DNA of 64,000 nucleotides, from assembly GCA_024036415.1 (NCBI GenBank), contig JAMWET010000727.1:233501-297500 (forward strand). The letters run 5' to 3'. Shown here piece after piece: positions 23,881 through 35,277 of the stretch; positions within the stretch are counted from its first letter, which is position 1, and every line of letters begins with the position of its first letter. The stretch is from Prochilodus magdalenae. Lineage: Eukaryota > Chordata > Actinopteri > Characiformes > Prochilodontidae. The notes beneath the pieces were generated by a model, which saw nothing but the letters and a program-made list of their open reading frames with translations, made no database searches and had not been told where the DNA came from. A program made the translations under genes and the position numbers.

Positions 23881-25527
23881 CTGTCGTCCCATAAGAACCT
23901 TTTGGCCAAAAAGGTGTCAATTTGATTTAAAGCTTTTTAATTTGAAGAACCTCCCAGCCAACTTGCTTTATCAGACGTCTATCCTTCTGTTACATAAACA
24001 TTAGTTATGTCATGAAGGTCTATGAGATCAGCACGAAAACAGTAAGTAATGGAAAGTTTAGACTGAAGTGTGTTGAGGTCATCTGTTGGTCGTGTTTGGA
24101 ATTCAGGAGAAAATCTTCTCGCCTCCGGTCAAGTTTAGATTCAGGTTGGGTTCTGTTTACGTTCGCACCAAAATGGCTTTGTTTGTCTAATCCAAGGGTC
24201 AACCAAGCCAGGAAAGATCCATAGGATTGGGCTTCTTAGGCCTGTACCAACAGACAGAGATATTTTCATTTGACAGGAGGAAGAGAAGCATGTGAGCCAG
24301 CCTGGTTCCCTGACTGAAGCAGATGCAGACAGAGCAGCTAGGGTTTTATCTAATTAAATAAAAGTATGAATTCTGTAATGAATCATTCCCTCTCAGACGG
24401 GACACCACAGCGTAATGCTGTCAGGTCCAGGAAGACCCATCACATCACTTGCTCCTGAACAGCAAAACACTTTTATTGCCTCACTTTTACTAGCTAAGCC
24501 TAAACCATCCAACCCCATTTCCTCCCATTTTTTCCATTGTAGAAGTTGTTTTCCCAGGTATGCTTTGAACACTTGGAACACGCCTATCATAAATGCTCTG
24601 CTCAGGCTCTCCTACTGTTCTCCTTGGATCTCAGGCATGTGCGAGACACGCGCATCCTCCTTCTTCGTGCCCTGATCTGAGCCAGTGTCTCCCATCATGA
24701 GTGGTTTTCTAGAATCAACATGAAGCAACCTCTCCCTCCTTTTCCATGGATCATTACCGCAGCACCCTTATCCCGCGGTTTCTGTGGTCTACGGTCCAAG
24801 TGCGTTTCCCATCAACAGTGCTAAAGTACACCTATTAAAATCTGCTTTGTAACTTGGGGCTGCAGGCTGTGTCGTCAGCTTAGGCAGCTGCGGGCTCCCT
24901 GCACCCCTCTTGGGAACAGGATGATGTGGGGAGGTGTTCTTTCAATAAAAGTAGTTGTAGCGTTGAGAACTCTGCCGAGCACCCACTGCTTTATTATATA
25001 AGGAGCTCTGACAGAAACACTGGCGCAAATAGAATAAGGAAAAAGAAATCAATTCAGACAGTTTCCCAAAACGTGTTGCTTTAAAGAGGTATGTGGAAGG
25101 TCGGAGGATTTATGGATAGTTTTCAGTGTACAAAAATACCGTGTTTGCCAAAGCATAGTACGGCGGTTCCAGCAGCGTAAAACTCAGGAAATGATGAGTA
25201 TTATTACAACATTCATCGTTATCATGCTAAAGTGTCCTGATATGTTTTTCTGAGCATGTTGTAGATATCATCAGGACCTAAAGAACCACTTACCAGTTTT
25301 GGGGTTTTGTTACAAACAGAGTATGAGGTCCGTAAAAGTGAAATCAATTGGAAGTATGTGGAAGTGCAGTATGTAACATGTTAAATAGTAACCAGTAAAT
25401 GTGGCACCACTGCCACATGTTTGACATATAGACTGAGTTTTAAGTGAGGTCTGTCCTGCTCTGTGTAGACAGTTTAGGGACATTTTTTGCCGTTTGTGCT
25501 TGCACACAGAGGAATTTGTCTTCCCGT

Positions 25528-25650
25528 CCATAAAGTGAAACACCCACATACACACACACTAGTGAACACACACTCTACGGGGCAGTGAGCTCACTTGCAC
25601 ACCTGCATCGGTTCAGTGGGCAGTCGAACTGGTAAACTTCCGGTTAGAAG
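25528..25650 (-). mobile_element. tRNA-derived SINE, short degenerate fragment
   Basis: The + strand shows AAGTGAAACACCCACATACA, a CA-rich stretch, GGGGCAGTGAGCTCACTTGC and then a decayed head-like GTGGGCAGTCGAACTGG. These correspond to the tail and body of the SINE family in minus orientation. The central region is missing, so the limits are approximate. Confidence 0.45.
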
Positions 25651-27748
25651 ACTGGTTCCCTAATCTTCAGTCCACAAATGGCTTCCTCTAACCCCGTCTT
25701 TAAAGTATAGTGGTAGCCACCCAAGTGTAATTTGTGTAAGTTGTCCCATTTCGGTGATTGTTCATTGGGTGCTGTGTAAGTGCTGGACGAAAACACACAA
25801 ATACGCAACTTCATATTTTTAAGATTATTAATGAATTCATTTATTTCGTTTTGGATTTCCGTCATTTTCCCCCATGTCTGTTTCAGACCTTTGGGAAAGA
25901 CTATACGGATGTGCTTTGCGTTGTTTCATCTTATCAGACCTCAGTAAACCGAAACATTGTATACTTGTGTATTGTGAAATGTCTGGAAGTATCATTACTG
26001 CTTACTTATTCGCTCACCTCTAGTCAGGAAGCTTTGTTATTACAGAGTGCCTTCATGGGCAACACCCTCAATCTGGTCTTCGTGCAGTTTAGTCATCTTC
26101 ATATCAGAGAAATATCAGCATTGCGTGGAATGTTTAGATGATTTGAGCTGTGAGTATGGTTTCCTTGTTAGTGCTGGCACAAATGTAGCCGTTTCTGCTT
26201 TGTTCAAAGAACGAACGATTTTTGTGTCGCAAAGCATTAGCGGGGCTCGCTTCCAGATTGATAGCAGACCGGATATTTGGTCTTTCATCATTTGAAGTTG
26301 TCTCTCAAGAATGTGCCATGCTTGAATCTGTTTTAATGAATGCAAGATTCTGTAGCATCCCTGGAACATTATGTACATTCAAAATGAGCCTTTTCTTTGA
26401 TGTTGTGAAATTTTCCATTGGTGATTATTCCCTGAATGGAACGCTTCCAGTGATCCTGATGCTGCAGAAGTTCAGCAGTCTAAGACAACTTTTGTAGTGT
26501 GTACCCAGTTTAAATAACGACCGGAAGGTTGTGGTTTTTATGAAGTTTCTTTTTTAAAGTTGGCTTTAGGACTTTAGAGCAGTTAACCAGTAAATCAGTG
26601 TATACCTGTGAATTTCCTGCTGAAGAAGTCTCTTTTATATTTAACACCATCTCTTTGGGCTAAAGGGCTAATGCTTCTTAACCATGAAGACCATGTCTTG
26701 AGGAGCATTCCAGTCTGAACACAGGGCTGTAGTGGAGGGTGCTGTCTGACTATCAATGAGGGAGACAGAGCATTGTGGAACAGGTTGTACTTAGACAGTC
26801 AGCTGTTTGTGCTTAGTCCTTTGTCCAGCCCTGTGGGCCAGATGGCAGCAGACAGAGGGCTGGTAGTGTCCCCTTGGCCTCATAGATAGATTATTACAGT
26901 GACTGAATTAGGGCTCTATGATGTAATGAAAAAGCTGGAAATATGATGCTTTAAGCAATAGAACACAAAAGGGGAGTTTATCACTGTAACATCATCGCTT
27001 TGCTCCTCGAGTAAAAACCATATGCAAATGTTGGAGCGTTGTTGTTTTCCTGCTGTTATGCAACACATCTCCAGTGTAACACCTGAGCAGTTTGCCGGAT
27101 CAGAGGATCTTTGCGTAGCCAGTAGTTCTTGTTTAGATATTAGAATGTGGTTCTTTGTCAATCTGGCTAACTGAAGGACGAGTTACAGTAAAGTAGTTCC
27201 ATTTGTTAACATGTATTTAGTCTGGGAACAGATTTGTCTTTTTCGTGTTAGACTGACAGCAGGTATTGTTGTAAGTAAGGTGGCTGTTGAGTTATGGCTC
27301 GTGCAGTTTTGAAGTTGGTTTAGGAAAGTTAAATTTCAGGGAAGCACTGTAAATACTGTAAAAAGCCCAAGCTTAACAAAACTCTGGACCAGAATTCCTT
27401 TTTTAGCGTGAGTTGTAAGCCCTAATCATCATGTGAGCGTGCACTTCGAATGCAAAAGATTAAGCGCCTACATTTGTTGGTGATTTGGTCTTAGGTAAAA
27501 CAAGTTAATACATCATCTACAGAAACATAGTTCTTCACATTTTAATACACAGTTATGTTGACTAGCTGAAAGTAGGAAAATCTAGAACACATTTGATATT
27601 TTATTGCCAACTTAGCAAGTTAAATATCCATAATTAGGTTCCATGTAGGAGATGTGATGAATTGCAGAGATCAGCAAAACATGTCGCTTGACCAGGGATG
27701 TTATGCTTTTGCCTACAACTGAGCAAGTAAATGTTGGCAGTGTGGGGG

Positions 27749-27941
27749 TTTATTATCCAGAGCGACTTACAAGGGTAATGATATTACAGGTAGGTCACTG
27801 TGGTGTTAGGAGTCTTGCCCAAGGACTCTTCTTGGTGTAGCACAGCACAGTCACCTAGACTGGGAATCGAACCCTAGTCTCCCACATGTGGTGGTGGTGG
27901 TTGCCTGGAGGGTGGTGGTGTTTTCCGCTGAGCTACACCAA
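27749..27941 (-). mobile_element. second type of tRNA-derived SINE
   Basis: Read on the minus strand it starts TGGTGTAGCTCAGCGGAAAA (a clear A box), has a B box GGTTCGATTCC at 27872-27862, a CTTGGGCAAGACTCCTAACA body, and a tail GTAAGTCGCTCTGGATAATA. That tail type is shared by several fish SINE/LINE families. It is unrelated to the GGGGCAGTCGTGG family except for its tRNA origin. A CAC/CCA-rich patch near 27885-27920 has expanded in its head. Confidence 0.7.
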
Positions 27942-28119
27942 CCACTATGTAAAGAACATTGGCCAGCTGCATGTTCAAAAAGGGGCATTAGAGCCATTTA
28001 ATGGAATTCACTGTCGTGTGAAGCATGAAATTAGATTCATGTTCCTCATTTTTTGATGGTTTCTCTTGTTCTGGTTTTGACTGTGCAGAATATATACCCA
28101 AAATAATAATCTCATTATG

Positions 28120-28358
28120 TAACACTTTACTGTAGGGTGCTGTTCATAAGGATATATGACTTCTACCTTAGCTTGTCATGAGAACTGACATAACCCTACA
28201 TAAGAAATCCCAAAAAAAAATCCCAAATGTCATCTTTGAATGACTTTTAAATGACGGCTACTGGAATAACTCATTTACGTAGGTTTATGTCACGCATCAT
28301 GAGGAGCTGATGTAGGTGTCCTGTAGCCTTATGAACATTACCCTATGGTAAAGTGTTA
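28120..28358. mobile_element. MITE with about 32-base terminal inverted repeats
   Basis: The left end TAACACTTTACTGTAGGG... and the reverse complement of the right end TAACACTTTACCATAGGG... match at about 28 of 32 bases, through TGTTCATAAGG. The interior (239 bases overall) has no coding capacity. If the outer TA on each side is the target duplication, the element starts ACACTTTAC and would be of Tc1/mariner type. That superfamily call is an inference. Confidence 0.75.
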
Positions 28359-31261
28359 GCGAATTTGAATGTACACATGGCATGCGCTCATTCTTCATTT
28401 CTCTTTCTTCCTCCTGAGGCCTAGCCATCGTTTTTTCCTTCCTTACCTCCCTCACTTTTTTTCTTGGTAGATTTTTGGAATTTTTATATCTGTCGATCAC
28501 AGAGCATATGTTTATGCTTATCTTGGAGACATTAAAGCGTTTAAACGGCCTGATCCAGATGTGCCAGGCCAAAGACCATACTTCAAAACCGATAGCCATT
28601 TCCCTGAGTTTATCTGATTTGTGGCAGTGTTACCATGATCAAAAATAGCATCAGAACAGACATTATTTCAGATATGTAATAGTGACTGTTAAGACCATTA
28701 GGCTTTTTTATTTCATGTCTGCTGTGGAGGCTGCTGTTTGTGGGTGCAGTTGTTGTGCTGGCTTTTGGGCTTTCTGCTTTTTCAGCTATTCTGTGTGAGA
28801 TATAGTTTTTGAGAGTGAAGTCATGAAAGTCTGTTTTCTGTTTTTCACCCCTCAGGTTATATAACACATCGCTCTTCACTTTTGGCTCTTCTTTTACGTG
28901 TGTTCCATAGGACACCTGTTCTGCTGCTGATGAATGTGGAATGTTTTGTGCATTACATAGACAAACGTTTTCAGAAGTCACACAGCGCTTTAGGTTAAGC
29001 AGTAAATCTTTCTACCAGACCTCTATTTTAATTGAGAAATGGTTTCTGTGACCATATAGAGAAATGGAAGAAATAGCATTTTGACGTCTAAGTGAAGCTG
29101 AAATGTTTTTATTGTACAACATAGTTATCAAGTTATCATTTAGTTGGCTTGACGACATTCTCACTTCTCATTTAGGTCATATGACTGAAAGGAAGTACAT
29201 ACATCACAGACTGCGGTTCAGGGTTATTGCACATACCCCATAAAAACCCACAACTATGTGCGATGCGTTGCATTTTTATGTCTCCATTTCTGATATGGCT
29301 GATGACTGGACTGTTAAGTGTGTGATCTGTGATGTCACATTTCTTAAGGTATGTGGTGTTAATGACCACACAGATGCTATAAAACATAATTTTGCTTTGT
29401 AATTACAGAAGTACAGAATGGCAGGCTAACGTGGACTACCATGTAAGATGTGTTTGTAGTTGTTCTATTGCTTGTCCTAGAAAATATAGAAAAAAAACCG
29501 TATTTTAAAATCTAGAAAATATGGTTAAAAGGGTGGTAGTCCAGGTGTGTTATGTTTTTTAATAAGGAATAATTATTGCCAGATATTTGATGTTCAGTTT
29601 TGGCAGTTGTGTTGATATATGCCCATGATATAATGCCCATAGTAAAAACGTGCCCCTCTCGTCTGTTTTCGTTTCTTGTTCCTTTTTCTCCTGAGGATTG
29701 AGAGTTAACTGTTCACTGTATGAAATTTGCTTGGTCCTCCAGATTGTTTTTGAGGGAACCATTTAAAGTTATAAAATTTAAATAAATAGTAGGTTTCCTT
29801 TCTGGAAATGTGCTCCCTGTCTGGTTAATGTTTGCCGTACTGTGCAACTCTCCCCTTGGTGTAATTTTAAGAGAAGAAAATGGAACAAAATAGTCCAATC
29901 AAGTCTGTCAGGTTTATAAGACATTCTTGTAGCATAGAGTAGCTGCATGTCCTGAGCTTTACTTATGATAACTTACTATTAAGACTTAACGAAACGTCAT
30001 GCTATGAAATCTTTAGATAATAATATTTGATAAAGCACCTGATGTGCTTATAGAGGGGAAGTAAACAAACAGGAGGATAAAAAAGGGAATGTGGTGAGCA
30101 GGTCTTTCTGTGAAGCTTAAGCATCTTGACATAAAATGAAAGTTTTTTGGAAAGTGTGATGGTTTAAACGATAAAACTGTGGATGGAGAAATGTTACAAG
30201 GGGTGTATTAAGACCAAAAAGACATAAAAGAACAGCAGGCTGCCTTCAGCTCAGCTATCAAACTATGTGTGGAAGGGCTGTAAAACCCAGAAGAATATAG
30301 CGGCTGTTAATCTAAGCACCTAAAAAAATACATACAGGCACAACAAGTTCTGTTCTGGTGGTTCCTGATACTTACGGACATTTCCATAACACACAATCTG
30401 TATTACAATGATTAGTTAGTACAAGGTTTGATCAGTTGGAACAGACAAACAAGAACCAGCAGGAAAAAATGCTAAATATTGAAACTACGATTCCATTGAT
30501 TCTTATTCCATTGTTTATAAAGTTTCACATACAGTTTCAGATTTGCACTCTTCATCTCGTCAAATGCATCAGGACTAGTTATGCTCCGTTTGTGTGCCAC
30601 ATGCAGTTTGTCAGCTCTCCTCTATGTGAAATGATACTGGGAGATAACTTATCAGGATAGTGATCCAGTACAAGCTCCAGCACACATTAGCTAGACGTTT
30701 TCGTACTTCACAGGCTGCTTGTTCTTGTGTCCAGTTATGGTTTTGTCTCTTAAGGTATTCTGGCTTGCTCCTCTGGGATTGCATGCCTGTCTGTATGACT
30801 ACAACAGAGATGGTTCATCGGAAGCACGTCATTGTGCCTGCCCCCAAAGGCCTTTTTAAAAGCAGGAAAGGGACACCACTTGCAGTGCTCCAAGAAGTAG
30901 TGGCGTAATATCCCATGCAGTTTTCTGCATAGGTCATTGCCCAAGCCCTGTGCATCTCTTTTGGTGCACCAGTTAGTTTTTATGGTGGTTGGCTGTGAGA
31001 AAGAGTAAGTGATGTATCCCTTGCAAATGCAGAGGGCCATGGCACTGGGTATGGGATATCACTGACTCTTTTTCAGGACGTTTAGTTCCACATTGCTTCA
31101 CTGGTATCTAAAACTTGGCTTCTAGACAAGGTTTCTAAACCTTGTAGACCAGATTCCACAGGTGATGTTCGTTAGAGTTGTTAGATTAGATGTGAGTTTG
31201 TTATAACTTCAGCTGGCCTTATTAATAATTGCAGTTAATAATGTAATTGTCGTTTTTTTGT

Positions 31262-31690
31262 TCACAGTATTCTATGCAGTCGATTCACATTATTATGACC
31301 AAGAGTAACTGAGTGTACTGAGAGCCATATGCGGCACAGACAGCAGCTGGACGGAATAGGAGTGACTCTGTGGTAGCTCTGGTAGGTTGTCAAAGGTATC
31401 TGGATCCTTGCTGGTGCGTCCCACAGTTGCTGGATGGTGTGTGGGAGAGGATCCATAGAGCAAACATAACAGTGAAGTTGGTTCCACAGATGCTCAATTG
31501 GGTTAAAGTCTGGGGAATTAAGGGGGCAGGGTAGTACCTGGAAGTCATGTTGCATTGTCTTGCTGGAAGATCTCATCCGTCCTAGGGAAGACAATCAGCA
31601 TGTATGGGTGTATGTGATCTGCAAGGATGGATTTATACCCAATATGATTGAGAGTGCCTTTCACATGAAGGAGTGAGCCCAGACAATGCC
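31262..31690 (-). mobile_element. DNA transposon remnant (DDE/Tc1-like C-terminal block)
   Basis: The minus strand from 31594 to 31265 reads open for 110 residues and contains NSPDFNPIEHLWNQL, the motif surrounding the last acidic residue of Tc1/mariner (IS630-type) transposases. Sequence upstream on the minus strand (31600-31690) has the character of the preceding catalytic core but no continuous frame. The + strand end near 31270-31300 (CAGTCGATTCACATTATTAT) resembles the terminus of a repeat common in fish genomes. Only part of a transposase is present, so it is a fossil. Confidence 0.6.
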
Positions 31691-32160
31691 ATGAAAATGT
31701 GACTTACTTTATGATCTACATGCTGCATCAATGTAATTCAACCGTGTCAGTACTTGCTCATTGTATGCAATAGTCGCATAGAGTTTTTTTCTATACATTG
31801 CATCCAATTATACGTTTCTGTTAAAGTTCTGGAAAACTCAGTTAGTTGTACCATTTCCTCTAGAGACATAGAGCTATAGTACCATGGTTCTCTCTGTAAT
31901 AAGGTCCCAGCACTGCCAGACTGGGTACCAGACGCTGTAAATTCTGCAGGATCTGGTGAGAGGAAGTTTTACCTTTGTTTTTTTTCCCTCCACCCCCTCA
32001 TCAGAGGACCATCACAACTTTTTATTAGATTGTAATACATAAATATCACATACAGTTAAGGGTAGATAGCACGACGGAAAGGTGAGACATAGATATACAC
32101 CATCAACATGATTACAATAGTAAAACATAATTATAACTAAAATAAATAATAATAATGGCC

Positions 32161-32302
32161 CTGTGTGTGTGTGTGTGTGTATGTGCCTGTGTGTGTGTAT
32201 GTGCCTGTTTGTGTTTGTGTGTATGTGCCTCTGTGTGTGTGTGTGTGTCTGTGTGTGTATGTGCCTGTGTGTGTGTGTGTCTGTGTTGGTATGCGTGTGT
32301 GT

Positions 32303-32340
<38 letters not shown>

Positions 32341-32504
32341 ATGTGTCTGTGCGTGTGTGTGTGTGTCTGTGTGTGAGTGTGCGTGTGTCTGTGTGTGTGT
32401 GTGTGTGCGTGTGTGTGTTTGTGCGTGTGTGTGTGTGTGCGTGTGTCTGTGCGTGTTTGTGCGTGTGTGTGCGTGTGTGTGCGTGCATGTGTGTGTGTGT
32501 GTAT
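32161..32504. repeat. long imperfect (GT)n microsatellite
   Basis: About 344 bases of GT dinucleotides interrupted by GTGCCTGT, GTCTGT, GCGTGT and TTTGTG variants, with a sub-periodic TATGTGCCTGTGTGTG motif in the left half. It lies in the mtor intron upstream of exon 1. The long open frames on both strands here are an artefact of the repeat. Confidence 0.95.
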
Positions 32505-35201
32505 AAATGTGAGTATTTCGTGGTATTGAATTCTGGGGGGAATTATATCTAGTACATGATGGAAGGCTATGAGGCTTTTGTTAGAGGTGTCCAGTTCATG
32601 TTGGTGTCTTTGTGGTTGATTGATTTAGAGGATTCCTCCATTGATATATAGTGTATTAATAGATTTTCCAGTGAGTAATGCTAATGTAATTTTTTGGTTT
32701 TCCAGTTCTTGAGTATGGATTTCTTGGCAATGATTAGCACCACCTACAATATCCTATTGTTTTCTGGTGCTGTATTTGTTGATGGTATGTCTCCTAAGAG
32801 ACATAGAGATGGTGAAAGCTGGGTAGAGTTGGCTAGTGCTTGAGACATGAATATGATTACTCACCAGAACTGGTTAATGGGCACAAAAATTTTACCTTTG
32901 GATCTGAATAGAGCTGCATTTGACTGGGAACGATGGCTCCATTAGATGCCACTCTGAAGATTGTCAGCAGAATGTATGATACGACTGCTCAAAGTGTCCA
33001 GCCCTCAACTAAGTGGGTGGTTTAAGCTTTAGCTGAAAGGCTGTTGCCTGAGAAAGAAAGTAGGGCAGTGTGAAAGCAACACTATCATAACTTCAGAATG
33101 TCAGTCTTGGTGTCCATGTAAAGGACTTGCTCTATAATAATAGTCCATTTCTGAACCACTTCTTGGTCTTTCCCTCTCTTCATGCCATATATGTTGCTCC
33201 ACAGGATCATATCTCTAATATGCGTCTAGCGTCACAGTAGCTCAACAGTCTGCATGGCTCCCACCCGGTAACCTGCGTCAGATTTCCCACCTCTTGTATC
33301 CGTACCCCCCACAGGTTAGCTCGAAGCCCTACAGTGTTTCGTAGGTATTGGCGAGCACAGTGATTGCAGTCCAGGAAAAGTACAGACTTATATTACACAT
33401 GAGTGGTTCCAGATGGGGAATTTTCAAATAGGCATTAGAGGAATCAGGAACATGACAGGAAAAATAGACGACGGTTCATTTATCTCGTAAACCTGACAGG
33501 CACCCGCTCCTCCACTCTGCACTTCACTGGTCCAGTCTTCAGGCTAATCTAACAAACTCAAATCTTCAGATCTCCTGCAGGAAATCCGAGCACAAAATTC
33601 TTCGTTCCAGTAGTGATCAGGCACATTAATTACAGTGACTCCAGTGGTTTTTCGGGCCAGGTTGATGCTGTGATTAATGAAAACATGGCTTGGCAGGACC
33701 TGCGAATAAGCTTCGCAGAAAGATGGATGGCCAAAAACATTACAGTGGTGTGCGTGTGTCTTGTTAACCTCAGCCTTCTGCTGTGTAATTGGGCATTCAT
33801 GAACCCTTTGAGTGACTGGATATATCAGAGGCCTTATTGCAGAAACAGCCTAACTCTGAAAATCTTACCTCTGAGTTCGCAATCACATCCTCACTAGATC
33901 CCCACTCTTCCCTTTATTCTTACTTTTAAAGACCTCATACACTCAAAAACAAGCGCTTTTAAAGGGCCAGTCCCTCTTAGATGGCTTATTGTGGTTATAT
34001 AGACCGATATTTGTGTCAAATTTGTTACTTTAGTGCAGAGATTGTATTCTTCCAGTGAAATACAGGCATTCTCAGTCGGAAAAGCAATTCCTACCTGTCA
34101 TGGTCCAGTATACTACATTATGCTAATCAGCGGCCAGCGTCGGGGTCCCAGGTGCTGCCTGCAGCAGTAGGAACCGGCATGACCCGATGCCAAACCCAAA
34201 TCAGTATCAGCTGCCTCTTGTTCAGGGCACCTAATCTGAAAGTCAGACGAGAACATGGTGTTTTTCTGCCTTAGCCGGCATGTCCTGTGGCACCACCACC
34301 AGGGTCACATGTGAGGTGTGGACTGGTCGCCACACTGCTGGACATTAGCACTAGAGGCTAGCGTTAGCTTAGCCAAAAGGCCGATCAGCTGTATGCATAG
34401 CCACACAGGTTCATTGAAGCCCCAGTGACACAAGTTTATAGATCAAGACTCAAATCTGAAAAAGCACGTCTGTGTTTTGGCGGGTTTAGTCCATAAATGG
34501 TCCCAATCTGAACTTCCAGTGTTTTTGTGTGTGCTGGTGTTGAAGGTACTTTAAGCTATCTTGTCATTAGGCTCGTGTTTGTATAGCACAAAGGTTAAGC
34601 CACCAGTAGTTCCACACCTTTGGTTTCTGGTGTGCCTCATAAAACATACAGAAAGACGTACAAGGTAGTCAGTACTCGGGGTTTAATATGGGACCTCCCA
34701 TATTTTGGTGTTTACAATTTGCTTAATCATACATATTCATAAACCTTCACTTCCCTGCAGCAGCTTACAAGCACTGCCATTAGGTTTTATTCGGTTCTCG
34801 GTTGGCGGCAACTGAATTCAGACAAGATTTTTGGGTTTGGATCTCTTTCAAAATGGAATGCCATGAATCGCTTTGGGCCAAAACCTAAGAGCCGATTAAA
34901 GCTGTGATGAATGCATAACCTCCGTACTGAACATCCTTCAGAACTTTCAGACTATACAGTGGCCCCTCAAATGGCTCTTCACCGAACAGCCTGTGTTCCC
35001 CACCATTAGCGTCTGGCACCATAACTCACACAGTGGAAGTGCTGTCTGGAACTCATTCCTTCCATGTCAGTAGTTTTGATTGTTGTGTATAGGTGACCTC
35101 AGCTACCATCCATCAAGCACAGCAGCTCCTCAGAGGTTTCGAGTAGGTTGCCAGACTAAAGTTTTCCTGTGCTAAAGTGCTCGTCTCTATCTTTTTCACA
35201 G
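32505..35201. other. mtor intron upstream of the first exon in the window
   Basis: No upstream mtor exon was found here. The region 34100-34400 is slightly GC-richer but codes for nothing recognised. The acceptor of mtor exon 1 (TTTTTCACAG) closes the intron. Confidence 0.5.
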
Positions 35202-35277
35202 CATCAACAACAAGCTGCAGCAGCCAGAGGCCGCATCAGGGGTGCTGGAGTATGCCATGAAGCACTTTGGCGAATTG
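35202..35277 (+). CDS. mtor: mtor coding exon 1 of 7 in window
   Basis: 76 bases, preceded by a pyrimidine-rich stretch and AG, followed by GTGAGA. The first base completes a codon split with an upstream exon outside the window (Ser in vertebrate mTOR). The next 25 codons read [20 protein letters not shown] then HFGEL, the segment just before the FAT domain. The upstream partner exon, expected to end near an ILESLI block, was not found between 1 and 35201, so the preceding intron exceeds 35 kb. Confidence 0.95.

Larger units (their letters stand above)
23881..31261. other. mtor intron with scattered SINEs and a MITE
   Basis: Outside the listed elements (25528, 27749, 28120) no exon or RNA gene was recognised. 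Minus-strand open frames at 28610-28981 (123 codons) and 30750-31040 (96 codons) have no motif I can identify and look like chance. Confidence 0.45.

Noticed and set aside
28610..28981. 123-codon minus-strand frame
   Set aside because: No recognisable domain and no supporting splice or promoter features; frames of this length are expected by chance in 64 kb.
32012..32552. Long open frames on both strands (up to 158 codons)
   Set aside because: They are translations of the GT microsatellite (CVCVCV and HTHTHT runs), not genes.
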